Shown: positions 53,746-63,282, counted from the stretch's first letter. The stretch: 64,000 nucleotides of DNA from an uncultured Clostridia bacterium (GCA_934121905.1 CAKOVI010000008.1:1-64000); one strand, 5' to 3'. The notes: generated from the sequence alone by a model not told the origin. Numbers and translations: made by a program.

Positions 53746-53780
53746 CTTATATCTTTTAGATATAAGCTTTTTATTTATTT
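53746..53780 (+). terminator. Terminator of tRNA-Met
   Basis: CTTATATC / GATATAAG stem with a five-base loop, then CTTTTTATTTATTTTT. Confidence 0.8.
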
Positions 53781-53960
53781 TTCTTGTCCAACTTGTTTCC
53801 CAGACTTTATCTAATTCAACTCTTTTATTTCTTTTTTTAATTTCTTCAATTTCTTTATTTAAATCTATAACTTTATACTCCTTATAATAAAACTTTTATT
53901 ATAAGCATCTAATATTTTAAGTACTTCATATTTTCAATTCTATTTGTTTCTGATTTCATA
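53781..53960 (-). pseudogene. Decayed remnant of a small clostridial protein
   Basis: The minus strand carries an ATG with GGAGAG (MKSETNRIENM...) whose frame soon stops. Further along, another frame reads DLNKEIEEIKKRNKRVELDK then VWETSWTRK, which resembles a conserved clostridial small membrane protein ending before its helix. Several frame breaks, none at CGG, separate the parts. The rest of the 53781-54048 gap shows nothing. Confidence 0.4.
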
Positions 53961-54048
53961 CCATGCTCTCCTTTATTTTATATTTATCTGGATTTTTATC
54001 ATAGTTTTAAAATTTTAGACAAATTAAGAATTAAAATATTTTGAATTT

Positions 54049-54123
54049 TGGCTGGGGTACTGTGATTCGAACACAGGAATGTCGGAGTCAGAGTCCGATG
54101 CCTTACCGCTTGGCGATACCCCA
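54049..54123 (-). tRNA. tRNA-Gln (CTG anticodon)
   Basis: Acceptor TGGGGTA / TACCCCA, D-arm CGCCAAGCGGTAAGGC, anticodon loop CTCTGAC (CTG), T-arm GTTCGAATC, encoded CCA. A second Gln isoacceptor besides the TTG one at 47108. Confidence 0.95.
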
Positions 54124-54139
54124 ATGTTTAACTTTTTTT

Positions 54140-54168
54140 ATTATACAAAAAAAGCCCAAATTTTGCAA
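54140..54168 (-). promoter_or_regulatory. Promoter of tRNA-Gln(CTG), inside the sleB terminator
   Basis: On the minus strand TTGCAA, 17 bp, TATAAT. The -35 hexamer is part of the terminator stem of the upstream gene. Confidence 0.7.
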
Positions 54169-54187
54169 TAGCTTTTGCAAAATTTGG
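54148..54187 (-). terminator. Terminator of the SleB-like gene
   Basis: A 13-bp stem, CCAAATTTTGCAA / TTGCAAAATTTGG, then GGCTTTTTTTG on the minus strand, 20 bases after the stop. Confidence 0.85.
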
Positions 54188-54206
54188 TTCACTTCTTACA
54201 ATAAAA

Positions 54207-54908
54207 TTACTTACAAAATCTATGTTTTCCAATAGTAACAGTCATAGGCCTAGACCAAATCCACTTATTAGTTGCCGTAGATGGATTAAAATAATAAATC
54301 GCACCATAAGATGGATCCCAACCGTTAATAGCATCCTGTGCAGCCTTTTTAGCAGTGCTATCAGGGGTCATATTAATTTGACCATCAGAAACTGCATCAA
54401 AAGCACCAGATTGATAAATTACACCTGCAATTGTATTCGGAAAAGAGCTACTTTTAACCCTATTCATAATAACAGCACCCACAGCAACCTGTCCTACATA
54501 AGGCTCGCCTCTTGCTTCTCCATAAATCGCTTTTGCTATTAAATTAACATTATTAGAATTGCTATTATTAGAACTACTTGATGAAGAATTTCCTGAAGAA
54601 TTCATAATTCCCATAGCTTTAAGCGTTTTGTCTCCTGCAATTCCATCAACTGTTAAGCCATTCTTCCTTTGAAAATATTTAACCGCTTCTAATGTTTTGC
54701 TTCCATAAATCCCATCAACATTTCCCTTATAATATCCCCATCTTTTTAATTTTTCCTGTATTTGTTTAACTTCATTCCCTCTTGAACCATATTTAGATAA
54801 TGCTTCAACTTGATTATATTTTGAAAAACCAAATATAACTACAATAGCAATTAAACCTAATACAAAAGCAAATACCATTATTCTATGATTTAAAATTTTC
54901 CTTATCAT
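54207..54908 (-). CDS. SleB-like cell-wall hydrolase with peptidoglycan-binding domain
   Basis: A 233-residue protein: one N-terminal membrane segment (IMVFAFVLGLIAIVVIFGF), a PG_binding_1 domain (SRGNEVKQIQEKLKRWGYYK, DGIYGSKTLEAVKYFQRKNG), a Ser/Asn linker, and a Hydrolase_2 domain (NLIAKAIYGEARGEPYVGQV, AVGAVIMNRVKSSSFPNTIA) with the catalytic Glu in YGEARGEP. This is the architecture of SleB/CwlJ-type lytic enzymes of spore cortex or envelope. The start has AAAGAGGTTG upstream. Confidence 0.9.
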   Translation of the reverse strand: MIRKILNHRIMVFAFVLGLIAIVVIFGFSKYNQVEALSKYGSRGNEVKQIQEKLKRWGYYKGNVDGIYGSKTLEAVKYFQRKNGLTVDGIAGDKTLKAMGIMNSSGNSSSSSSNNSNSNNVNLIAKAIYGEARGEPYVGQVAVGAVIMNRVKSSSFPNTIAGVIYQSGAFDAVSDGQINMTPDSTAKKAAQDAINGWDPSYGAIYYFNPSTATNKWIWSRPMTVTIGKHRFCK

Positions 54909-54989
54909 ATTTTCAACCTCTTTTAAATAATTTTTTATTATTTTTATCTAAAAAAGGATTTTTTATACATAAAAAAATAAAAATTCCCC

Positions 54990-55050
54990 ATTGGGACTGT
55001 TTCTTTTTGTGAAAGGACCGTTTCTTTTCGCAAAAAGAAACGGTCCCAAT
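54990..55050. repeat. REP-like palindrome, variant with large loop
   Basis: ATTGGGACTGTTTCTTTTTG and its complement flank a 21-bp loop that itself contains a truncated copy (GGACCGTTTCTTTTCG). Between sleB and holA. Confidence 0.8.
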
Positions 55051-55063
55051 GAGAAAAATTATA

Positions 55064-56084
55064 CTAACAATAAGCACAAAGAATCGACTCAAATCCCACT
55101 TCTAAATCAATCAAACCAATCTTATACTTATAATCCAAATCACATAATTCTTTTAAAATCTTTCTAACTTCACTAGTCTTAAAATAACCTGCTTGCATTT
55201 TATATTTGTTCACCAAAAAAGTTTGATTAGGTTTTAAATCTAATGCATAAATTATGTCCTTATTATTTTTCAATGCCAATTTCACTAAATACAACTTTTT
55301 AAAATGGCCATATAAAGTAATTAAAATCTTTTGAACAGGTTCTTTTGCCAAAATTAAGTTTCTTAAAACTTCAATTGCTACCTTAGTATTTTTCTTTCCT
55401 AAACTATCTGTTAAATCAAAAATAATACTTTCCATTTTCTTTATAGATAACTTATCAATATCGTCCTTTGTAATTGTTCCACCTTGTCCCACATATTCAA
55501 TTAATTTTCTTATTTCATTAATCAAATCTTGCATATCTGTTCCGCAACATTCAATAAAATAACTAAGTGTAGGAGTATCAATATTCACCTTATAAGCATT
55601 TGTAATGGCCTTTATTCTTGCCTGTATTTGAGCAGGTTTCTGATATTCAAAATTACATACAATTCCATTTTTATTTATAAATTCCATCAATTCACTTTTT
55701 TCGGCCTCATCTTCTACAAATACTAGTATAACAGAATCTTTTATATACTCAAAATTTTCATTTAAATATTCTAATAATTTTGATTTTATACTTTGATCAT
55801 CTTTTTTTACTTTTTTTCTTCCTTCTTTTTTGAACAACCCTGTGTTTTTAGCGATTATAAGTTTTTTTTCAAAGCCAAAACTCGGAGTTTCTAAATCTGA
55901 AATTATTTCTCCGAAGATTAGTATCATCAATAGTTATATAATTTATTCCTTTTAAACATTCACCAAATAAATTCTTGATTTTTTTTAATGAGTTTTCTAA
56001 TAGAAACTTTTCTTCTCCATATAGTAAATATAATGATGAAAGTTTTTCATTTTTTAGCTCTTTTTCTAATTCTTCTATTTTCAA
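55064..56084 (-). CDS. holA: DNA polymerase III delta subunit, +1 shift at CGG codon 58
   Basis: A 339-residue clamp-loader subunit that opens the beta ring. The N-terminal AAA+-like domain has SSLYLLYGEEKFLLENSLKK (typical YLlyGeE.fll), the middle has IECCGTDMQDLINEIRKLIE, and the C-terminal collar has ILITLYGHFKKLYLVKLAL. TTG 56084 follows AAGGAGG. At 55911-55913 the first frame reads AAT CTT CGG AGA AAT. Skipping the C gives N-L-G-E-I-I-S-D-L-E-T-P-S-F-G-F, the family's segment. The gene is essential in characterised bacteria, so loss is implausible. Confidence 0.9.
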
Positions 56085-56102
56085 ATTTTTACCTCCTTGC
56101 TG

Positions 56103-56194
56103 GGACAAAAGGGACCGGGTCTTTTTTGTTCCCTGACCATTTAATACCCGGTCCTTTTTGAGCAAGGACAAAAAAGACCCGGTCCCTTTTGTCC
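56103..56194. repeat. Composite of three REP-like elements, mirror of 40995-41086
   Basis: Units at 56103-56131, ~56135-56163 and 56166-56194; the middle unit (GACCATTTAATACCCGGTCC...) is the divergent copy. Order and spacers are the reverse complement of the composite at 40995. It lies directly upstream of holA. Confidence 0.9.
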
Positions 56195-56211
56195 CCTTTT
56201 GCAATATAGAC

Positions 56212-58254
56212 CTATCCAAAAATAATCCTAAACACTTCGGCCACACTCCAACCTTGAGCAAAAGCTCCCTTAGGTAAATAAGGTGATTTAGAATCATACA
56301 GCTCTGAAATTGACCCAATGCATCCTGATTCATTTATTTCTTTTTTGAAAGTTTTTTCTGTTCTTACTTTAAATTCTTCAATTTTTGTAGTTAATTCTTT
56401 CTTCTTTTCTTTATCTTTTTCAAATACCTTCATATTTCTTAAACTGTTGTAATATAATCCTAAAAGCCAAGGCCAAGTAATTCCTTGATGATAGCTTGCA
56501 TCTCTTCTAAAGCCGTCACCTTCATATATATCAACATAATTTTTTTCGCCTTTGGCTAATGTTTTAAGACCATAATTATTTAGTAATTTCTTTTCTACAA
56601 CATTTATAATGTTGCTTGCCATTTCTGAAGATGGTTCTACTACTGGATATGTTAGAGAAAGTGCAAATAATTGATTTGGTCTTATTTTTCCATCTCCAAT
56701 TACATCATATAAACATTTTCTTCTTCCATTGTAAAATTTCTTATTAAATGATTCTCTACATTCTTCTGCCATTGAGCTATATTTTTTGCTTAAAATTCTT
56801 TTACCTATTTTTTCATATTTTTTACTTAATACTTCCATTATTTTTAAAGCATTATACCATAAGGCATTTATTTCAACTACCTTTCCATTTCTAGGAGTAA
56901 ATGCAAAATCTCCATATTTGGCATCCATCCAAGTATTTTGAGTAGTTTCTGTTCCTGATGATATAAGTCCATCTTCTTCAAGATGAATGTTATTATTGTC
57001 AAAATCAATTCCATTTGAATAATGTTCTATTATTAATTTTAATTTTGGATATATATTTTCTTTTATAAAGTTATCATCATTTGTATATTCTAAATATTTT
57101 TGTACTTGTTCAAATAACAATAAACTACTATCTACACTATTGTATAATGGGCTATTGTCAACTTCTGAATATCCATTTGGTAATAAACCATATTTTATAT
57201 CACGTGTATATGTAAGCAAAACATCTTTTGCAATTTTGTATCTCCTTGGTATTAAAAGTAATCCTTCAAATGATATTAAAGCATCTCTTCCCCAGTCTAA
57301 AAACCATGGATATCCCGCAATTAAGGTATGTAAACCAAATGTTGGTCTATATACAACAAAGTTATCTGCAGCAATCATATATAATCTTGCAAGTTCATCT
57401 TTTTCTAATTCTTCTTTTGTTTTATTTTCTTTCCCATTATCTATTAGTAAAGATTCGTTGTATATATTGTTTATTCTAATAATTTCGCTGTTTATAATCG
57501 CTTTTGCATCTAATTCATCTATATTTTCTTCCATCGAACATATAAATGATAAATCTTTTTCTTCATGTGGCTCAATATCAATATCAAATACACCACTTAC
57601 AACATGATTTTCTTCTGGAAAAAATCCCCTTTTTTCTTCTTCTATATAAAACATATTATAAAATGTATTATTTATATGCTGAGTGTAGTTACCTTCTGAT
57701 GTTTTCATATATATAGGATGTGATACATTTTTATCTATAACTATTTTTATTTTATTTGATTTTACTTCTTGTGCTATTTCAAAATTATGATTGGTATTCA
57801 TACTATGAAAATCTCTATAATTAAATATTGGTGCTAACTCTAATTTTGCCTTAGATTTTCCATTTCTTATTTTGTAATATACCTCTACTGTATTTTTTCC
57901 ATATTGCATACATATTGCTTTTGTAATTTCTGTATCTTCTACTTTGTATTTATACACAGGTAAAATTTCTTTTTGAAAAGATTCTAAATAGTTAAATCCC
58001 TGTGATATATAATTTCTGCATACATTTGTATATAAATCATGCTTTCTTCCATCTAAAATAATGCTTTCATCTAACTTCGATAAAATTAAATATCTTCTTG
58101 CAGGTGCTGAAAGTGGGCTAACTAAAAGCCCATGATATTTTCTTGTGTTAGCTCCTATGATTGTTGATGATGAATAACCACCTATTCCATTGGTTATTAT
58201 CCATTCTTTTGATAATCCTTTTTCTAAGGTTAAATCTTTTTTTTCGAATTTCAT
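56212..58254 (-). CDS. Glycogen-debranching-type amylo-alpha-1,6-glucosidase
   Basis: A 680-residue protein. The N-terminal domain starts WIITNGIGGYSSSTIIGANT and RKYHGLLVSPLSAPARRYLI, the GDE_N pattern of bacterial and archaeal debranching enzymes. The C-terminal (alpha/alpha)6 barrel (GDE_C) has LIAGYPWFLDWGRDALISFE, TWMDAKYGDFAFTPRNGKVV and RDASYHQGITWPWLLGLYYN, including the catalytic acids. It hydrolyses alpha-1,6 branches in glycogen or related glucans. Other glycogen genes are not nearby. Confidence 0.9.
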   Translation of the reverse strand: MKFEKKDLTLEKGLSKEWIITNGIGGYSSSTIIGANTRKYHGLLVSPLSAPARRYLILSKLDESIILDGRKHDLYTNVCRNYISQGFNYLESFQKEILPVYKYKVEDTEITKAICMQYGKNTVEVYYKIRNGKSKAKLELAPIFNYRDFHSMNTNHNFEIAQEVKSNKIKIVIDKNVSHPIYMKTSEGNYTQHINNTFYNMFYIEEEKRGFFPEENHVVSGVFDIDIEPHEEKDLSFICSMEENIDELDAKAIINSEIIRINNIYNESLLIDNGKENKTKEELEKDELARLYMIAADNFVVYRPTFGLHTLIAGYPWFLDWGRDALISFEGLLLIPRRYKIAKDVLLTYTRDIKYGLLPNGYSEVDNSPLYNSVDSSLLLFEQVQKYLEYTNDDNFIKENIYPKLKLIIEHYSNGIDFDNNNIHLEEDGLISSGTETTQNTWMDAKYGDFAFTPRNGKVVEINALWYNALKIMEVLSKKYEKIGKRILSKKYSSMAEECRESFNKKFYNGRRKCLYDVIGDGKIRPNQLFALSLTYPVVEPSSEMASNIINVVEKKLLNNYGLKTLAKGEKNYVDIYEGDGFRRDASYHQGITWPWLLGLYYNSLRNMKVFEKDKEKKKELTTKIEEFKVRTEKTFKKEINESGCIGSISELYDSKSPYLPKGAFAQGWSVAEVFRIIFG

Positions 58255-58280
58255 TTGTATTCCTCCGTATTTTGATAAAT

Positions 58281-59964
58281 TTATTTTCCTTTATTAAATT
58301 TATCTATTTTTTCTTTTCTTATTTCATCATAATCTTTTGGTCTAATAATTTTCTTATTTTCTTTGCTTTCTCTATATGCCTTTAAAATTTCTTCTTTTTG
58401 CTTTAGTAAACTTTGCATTTTTTCTTCATCTTGAATTCTTATAGGTTCTGTTTTTTGTTTTATTATTCTTGCTCTTTTTCTCTTAGCTGCTTTTTCGTCA
58501 CAATGTTTTATTGATTCTATTCTGTCACTATATTTACTTGCAAATTTACTTTTTGGCTTATTTTTCTTCTTTTTACTATCATTTTTCTTATTTTTATTTT
58601 GACGAATCATTTCTTTTTTTATTTCTTTATCCATTTGAAGTTTTGAGTTCATCATTAAATATTCTGGTTCGTTTTGTCTATCTTTAAACTTTAAATCATC
58701 ACAAATTATTTTTATTAAAGTATCGGCTATAAGCATATTGTTATGTCTTACAAAATCATCTTTTATAATAGACATATCTTCTTTTATGAACTTGATTTTT
58801 TTATCTTTTATGTCAGATAAATCTTGTTCTACAAGTTCTGCTCCATCTAAATTATATTTTTTTATGTATTCTGGTATTACCTCTCCTGTATCATATAAAC
58901 AATAGTCTATTAGTCCTTCTCCACAATGTTCTACTATAGCATTTATGTGGTCTGCAACAGAATAATTATCTGTTAATCCTGGTTCTGTCATTATATTACA
59001 TACATATAATTTTACAGCTTTTGATTCTTTTATTGCTCTTGAAACCCCATTTACCAATAAGTTAGGAATAACATTTGTATATAAACTTCCGAGGTCCAAT
59101 AATTATTCCATCAGCCTCTCTTATTGCTTCTAAAACCTCTGGTAAAGCCTTACAGTTTGTAGGATTTAAGTATACTCTATTTATTTTAGTTAATTTATCA
59201 TAAACTGTTTCTGCAATTTTTGATTTTTCTTCTATTAAATAACCATTTTCAAGTTCTGCACAAATTTTCATTTTGTCTTTTGTTACAGGTAACACTTTTC
59301 CACAAATTTTAAATATTTCATTACTGTCTTTTATTGCATCTGCTGAAGTTTTTGATATATCATCCATTGCTGCAAAATATAAATCTGAAAATGTAACTCC
59401 ATTTAAAGCTCCACTTCTAAATTTATAATTTAAAAGTTCTTTCATTTTGCTACTATCTTCTAATGCTAATGATGCCATACCATTTTTTATGTCTTCTAAT
59501 TGCCTATATAGCATTTTCTCACTATTTTTACCAAAATTTTCTCCATAGTCTGATACTGTTACAACTGCTGTTATGTTACTTGTATGTTTTTTTAATCCTT
59601 CTAAAGTATTATTTAGTCCGCTTCCTCCACCTATTACTACTATTTTAGGGCCTTGATTATAAACTGTTTTATTAAAAATAAGCGAATTTACATTTACTTT
59701 TTCATTTTTTTCTAGTCTATTATCTGTTGCTTCTATAAATAGTTCCATATTCCTTTTATTTATAAAAACTAAACCTAATACCACACAAGTAAATCCTATA
59801 ACAAAATATGCAATTATTTTTTCTGCATAAGCAAATGTAATTGCATCTTCTGATACAATCATATTAGCCATTCCAAATGAGCAAAATACAATTCCTACAA
59901 GTATTAGCATTATCCAACGTTTCATTTTTGAGCTGTCTTTAAACCAATAAAATATTCCTTTCAT
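58281..59964 (-). CDS. Membrane-anchored YvcK/CofD-like protein, +1 shift at CGG codon 292
   Basis: A 560-residue YvcK paralogue. Two N-terminal helices (residues ~18-36 and ~48-68) precede the CofD-like domain (KIVVIGGGSGLNNTLEGLKK, AVVTVSDYGENFGKNSEKM), and a ~110-residue basic, coiled tail (KKKKNKPKSKFASKYSDRIE) follows it. At 59089-59091 the frame reads GGA CCT CGG AAG. Skipping the C gives G-P-G-S-L-Y-T-N-V-I-P-N-L, which aligns with S-M-G-S-L-Y-T-S-L-L-P-H-L of the intact paralogue at 27150. Unshifted translation stops at RKFIYKCYS. Its start codon overlaps the murB stop by one base. Confidence 0.88.
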
Positions 59965-60866
59965 TACTCTTCTTCACCTACTATTCTAATTTCCTCTTTT
60001 ATTTTTATTCCATATTTTTCATACACTTTTTCTTTTACGTATCTTATTAAATCAATCACATCTTTTGCTTTTGCATTGTTGTAATTTATTATAAATCCTG
60101 CATGTTTCTCAGATACTTTTGCCCCTCCAATTTTGAAACCTTTTAGTCCACATTCATCAATCAATTTCGCAGTAATTACTCCTTCTTGTCTTTTAAATGT
60201 GCTTCCTGCTGATGGATATTCTATAGGTTGTTTTTCTTTTCTACTTGATAGATATTCGTCCATTTTTTTCTTTATTTCTTCTTTTTTTCCATATTCTAGT
60301 TTTAATTTTGTTTCTAAAATAATATAGTCTTTTTTGTTAAATATACTTGACCTATATTCAAATTCTTGTTCTTTATTTGGTAATTCAAATATTTTTCCAT
60401 CATAATCCATACAAATTGTTGATATGTTTATGTCTTTTATTTCTTTTCCATATGCTCCTGCATTCATAAATATGGCTCCACCTATTGTTCCTGGAATGCC
60501 TGATAATTCTTCGAATCCTGATATTCCTTCATCCATAAGTTTTATTCCAAGTGCCATTGTTTTGTAGCCACTTCCAACTGTTATTTCTGCATATTTTTCT
60601 TTTTTTTCTATTTCTAATTTTTGGATGTCTATTTTTATTACTAGTCCTCTTATTCCTTTATCTAGCACTAGTAAATTGCTTCCATTTCCTATTATTGTTA
60701 TTTTTAAGTTTTTACCTTTGGCATATTTTATTGCTTCTTTTAATTCTTCTTCGTTTGTTACTTTTACAAATTGTTCTGCTGTCCCGCCAATTTTGAATGA
60801 TGTATGCTTTTTCATAGGCTCATCAAATATTATTTTTTCCTCTATGTTTGCTTTTGTTTTTAACAT
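59964..60866 (-). CDS. murB: UDP-N-acetylenolpyruvoylglucosamine reductase
   Basis: A 300-residue flavoenzyme making UDP-MurNAc, the committed peptidoglycan precursor. It shows the FAD-binding start PMKKHTSFKIGGTAEQFVKV, IIGNGSNLLVLDKGIRGLVI, the IPGTIGGAIFMNAGAYGKEI loop, YRSSIFNKKDYIIL and the catalytic SAGSTFKRQEG serine. Type II MurB length. First gene of a murB-yvcK-like operon. The start has AGGAGGC upstream. Confidence 0.95.
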   Translation of the reverse strand: MLKTKANIEEKIIFDEPMKKHTSFKIGGTAEQFVKVTNEEELKEAIKYAKGKNLKITIIGNGSNLLVLDKGIRGLVIKIDIQKLEIEKKEKYAEITVGSGYKTMALGIKLMDEGISGFEELSGIPGTIGGAIFMNAGAYGKEIKDINISTICMDYDGKIFELPNKEQEFEYRSSIFNKKDYIILETKLKLEYGKKEEIKKKMDEYLSSRKEKQPIEYPSAGSTFKRQEGVITAKLIDECGLKGFKIGGAKVSEKHAGFIINYNNAKAKDVIDLIRYVKEKVYEKYGIKIKEEIRIVGEEE

Positions 60867-61097
60867 TTGCTTTGCCTCCTTTTTTTCCTATAATATATTA
60901 ACATTTTTTTAGGATATTTACAAGAGTATCACTATTTTTTCGTTATTATATCATAGATATAATAATTTTTCATTACTTTATGCGTAATTTTTATTATATA
61001 CTTGAAGAAACATAAGAAAAGCCCTCAGAATTTCGTACAATTGATTTTCCCCAAAAAAAAAATATACCACTATATTTGCTATAATTTTCCAATTTCA
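60867..61097. other. Divergent intergenic region
   Basis: About 300 bases separate murB and the NfeD-like gene. Apart from the promoter at 61098 I see only AT-rich sequence and no convincing riboswitch or small gene. A murB promoter should also lie here but is not clear by eye. Confidence 0.4.
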
Positions 61098-61126
61098 TTG
61101 CATTTTCCCCCATAATATGCTATAAT
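61098..61126 (+). promoter_or_regulatory. Promoter of the nfeD-SPFH operon
   Basis: TTGCAT and TATAAT with 17-bp spacing and a TATGC extension before the -10. Confidence 0.8.
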
Positions 61127-61171
61127 GAAGATGTTGCAAAAAAAATATCATTCTTTTAAGGAGGAATAATT

Positions 61172-61612
61172 ATGTGGCAATTTTGGTTAGTTCTTTCAGG
61201 AATATGCTTAATAATAGAATCATTTACATTAGGATTTTTCGTATTTTGGTTCTCAATTGGAGCATTATTTGCATTAATAGTTAGTTTATTTACAACAAAT
61301 ATTGTTATTCAATCTGTTGTATTTATTGTATCTTCAACAATATTACTTTTACTTACCAAACCACTAATAAAAAAAATTGTAAAAACTCCTAAAACAAAAT
61401 CCACAAATGTGTATAGCATAATAGGAAAAGAAGGTATTGTACTAGAAAGCATTGATAACTTAAATTCTACTGGTAAAGTTAAAGTAAATGGAGAACTTTG
61501 GTCAGCAATTTCAGATAACAATATAGAAAAAGGTGAAACAATAAAAGTTCTAAGTATAAATGGAGTAAAATTAAAAGTAGAAAAAGTAAACGAAGTATCA
61601 AATGCTAAATAA
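61172..61612 (+). CDS. NfeD-like membrane protein
   Basis: A 146-residue protein: three hydrophobic segments up to residue ~70 (LVLSGICLIIESFTLGFFVF), then a C-terminal OB-fold (VYSIIGKEGIVLESIDNLNS, GKVKVNGELWSAISDNNIEK), the NfeD1b layout. NfeD proteins partner with stomatin/SPFH scaffolds, and such a gene follows 51 bases later. ATG follows AAGGAGG. Confidence 0.9.
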   Translation: MWQFWLVLSGICLIIESFTLGFFVFWFSIGALFALIVSLFTTNIVIQSVVFIVSSTILLLLTKPLIKKIVKTPKTKSTNVYSIIGKEGIVLESIDNLNSTGKVKVNGELWSAISDNNIEKGETIKVLSINGVKLKVEKVNEVSNAK

Positions 61613-61663
61613 AATACGATATTATATTTTTAATATATAAATTTTTTTAAAGGAGGTATTATT

Positions 61664-62590
61664 ATGTTAGCTTTTTTATTAGTTTTAATAATAATAATCG
61701 CAGTAATAGCTTTCAAATCAATAAAAGTAGTAAATCAATCTGAAGTATATATCATAGAAAGACTTGGTAGATACTACAAAACAGCAGAAGCAGGACTTAC
61801 ATTCATATTACCTTTTGTTGATAGAGTAAGCTCAGTAGTTCTATTAAAAGAACTTACAATGGACATCCCACCACAAGGGGTTATCACTAAAGATAATGTT
61901 ACAATTAATATAGATACAGTTGTGTTCTATCAAATTACAGACCCTGAAAAATCTGTTTATGAGATAGCAAACCTAAAAAAAGGTATTGAATACCTAGCAA
62001 TCACAACAATTCGTGATATTGTTGGTAAAATGGACTTAGACGAAACATTTGGTTCACGTGATAATATCAACTTCCAACTTCGTTCAATACTAGACGAAGC
62101 TACAGACAAATGGGGTTGTAAAATCAATAGGGTTGAAATTAAAGATATTAACCCACCTGCAGATATTAGAGATGCAATGGAAAAACAAATGAATGCAGAA
62201 CGTAATAAGAGAGCTTTAATCCTTGAAGCAGAAGCTCAAAAACAATCTGATATTACTGTTGCAGAAGGTAAAAAAGCTGCTGCTATCTTAGAGGCTGAAG
62301 CTGAAAGCGAAGCTAAAATTAGAAGAGCTGCCGGTGAAGCTAAAGCTATAAAAGAAGTTGCTGAAGCCAAGGCTAAAGAAATTGCAATGGTTTATGCTGC
62401 TATTAAAGATGCTAATCCAGATGACAAATTAGTTCAATTAAAATCATTAGAAGCATTAAAAGAAGTTGCAAATGGTGATGCAAATAAAATCTTTATTCCT
62501 TTTGAAGCTACATCTGCTTTGAGCAGTTTAGGTGCTATAACAGATGTTATGAAAGATGAAAAAGAGGATAAAAAATCTTCGAAAAAATAA
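61664..62590 (+). CDS. SPFH/band-7 (stomatin-like, QmcA type) protein
   Basis: A 308-residue membrane scaffold. One N-terminal helix (LAFLLVLIIIIAVIAFKSIK), the SPFH domain (VNQSEVYIIERLGRYYKTAE, PPQGVITKDNVTINIDTVVF, WGCKINRVEIKDINPPADIR), then an Ala/Glu-rich coiled coil (AILEAEAESEAKIRRAAGEA). It forms oligomers in membrane microdomains with NfeD. The start follows AAAGGAGG. Confidence 0.93.
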   Translation: MLAFLLVLIIIIAVIAFKSIKVVNQSEVYIIERLGRYYKTAEAGLTFILPFVDRVSSVVLLKELTMDIPPQGVITKDNVTINIDTVVFYQITDPEKSVYEIANLKKGIEYLAITTIRDIVGKMDLDETFGSRDNINFQLRSILDEATDKWGCKINRVEIKDINPPADIRDAMEKQMNAERNKRALILEAEAQKQSDITVAEGKKAAAILEAEAESEAKIRRAAGEAKAIKEVAEAKAKEIAMVYAAIKDANPDDKLVQLKSLEALKEVANGDANKIFIPFEATSALSSLGAITDVMKDEKEDKKSSKK

Positions 62591-62596
62591 AAGATT

Positions 62597-62631
62597 AAGG
62601 TGGAATTTAAAGTAATTCCACCTTGATTTTT
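62597..62631. terminator. Bidirectional terminator after the SPFH gene
   Basis: AAGGTGGAAT / ATTCCACCTT stem, then GATTTTTTATT. The convergent gene at 62636 also ends here. Confidence 0.85.
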
Positions 62632-62635
62632 TATT

Positions 62636-63221
62636 CTAATATCTTCTATAGCATCCTCTTATTAATCCCGTTCTACCACAATTAGATTGATTTGGTATAA
62701 CATTTCCGCTTACTGCAACTCCGATTATTTAGTGTTGCCATAGCATTATTATTTCCACAGCCACAACTGTTTCCATCATTATCATCTGCTGTTCCTAAAC
62801 AATCACTATTTATTGTCAATAAATTTTGGCTATTTCCATTATTACATCTACAACTTATTCTTAGCAAATCATTATTTTCTGTTTCATTATTTAGATTACA
62901 TCCGCAACTTCCTTCACGTTCTATGTTTCTTCCGCTACTTCTGCCTTCATTATTATCACAGTTAAATAAACGTTCTTTTATAATTTTTGTTAATCTAACA
63001 AGCCACGCTGTTACAAATGCAATTATTGTATAAATTATTACCGCTATTAATCCTTCTGCTAAATTTGATAAAACACCAGCTGCATATAAAGCAAATAATA
63101 TAATTAAATATATAGCAAAAAAAGTTATAGTAACTAATATAGGACTTTTTAAAACTTTTTGAAATACTATTGCAAGAAGAACTGTAGCTAATGGCAAAGC
63201 AAAAAAAATAAGCAAATTCAT
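62636..63221 (-). CDS. Membrane protein with Cys/Asn-rich tail, +1 shift at CGG codon 167
   Basis: A 194-residue protein, family unknown. Three or four hydrophobic segments fill residues 1-88 (LLIFFALPLATVLLAIVFQK), followed by an Asn/Cys/Gly-rich tail (SCGCNLNNETENNDLLRISC, GNSCGCGNNNAMAT). At 62721-62723 the frame reads AAT AAT CGG AGT TGC. Skipping the C gives N-N-G-V-A-V-S-G-N-V-I-P-N-Q and ends CYRRY at 62636, four bases before the shared terminator. The unshifted frame reads RSCSKRKCYTKSI. Support is weaker than for the other eight sites, as I have no homologue in mind. Confidence 0.55.
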
Positions 63222-63282
63222 AATATATATCTCCTTTTGTTTTTTTATATATATTATGATTTTTGCTTATAAAAAGTTACTT

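Noticed and set aside
60867..61171. Riboswitch or T-box upstream of murB or the NfeD-like gene
   Set aside because: No conserved T-box, PreQ1 or other motif was found by eye in this 305-base gap.
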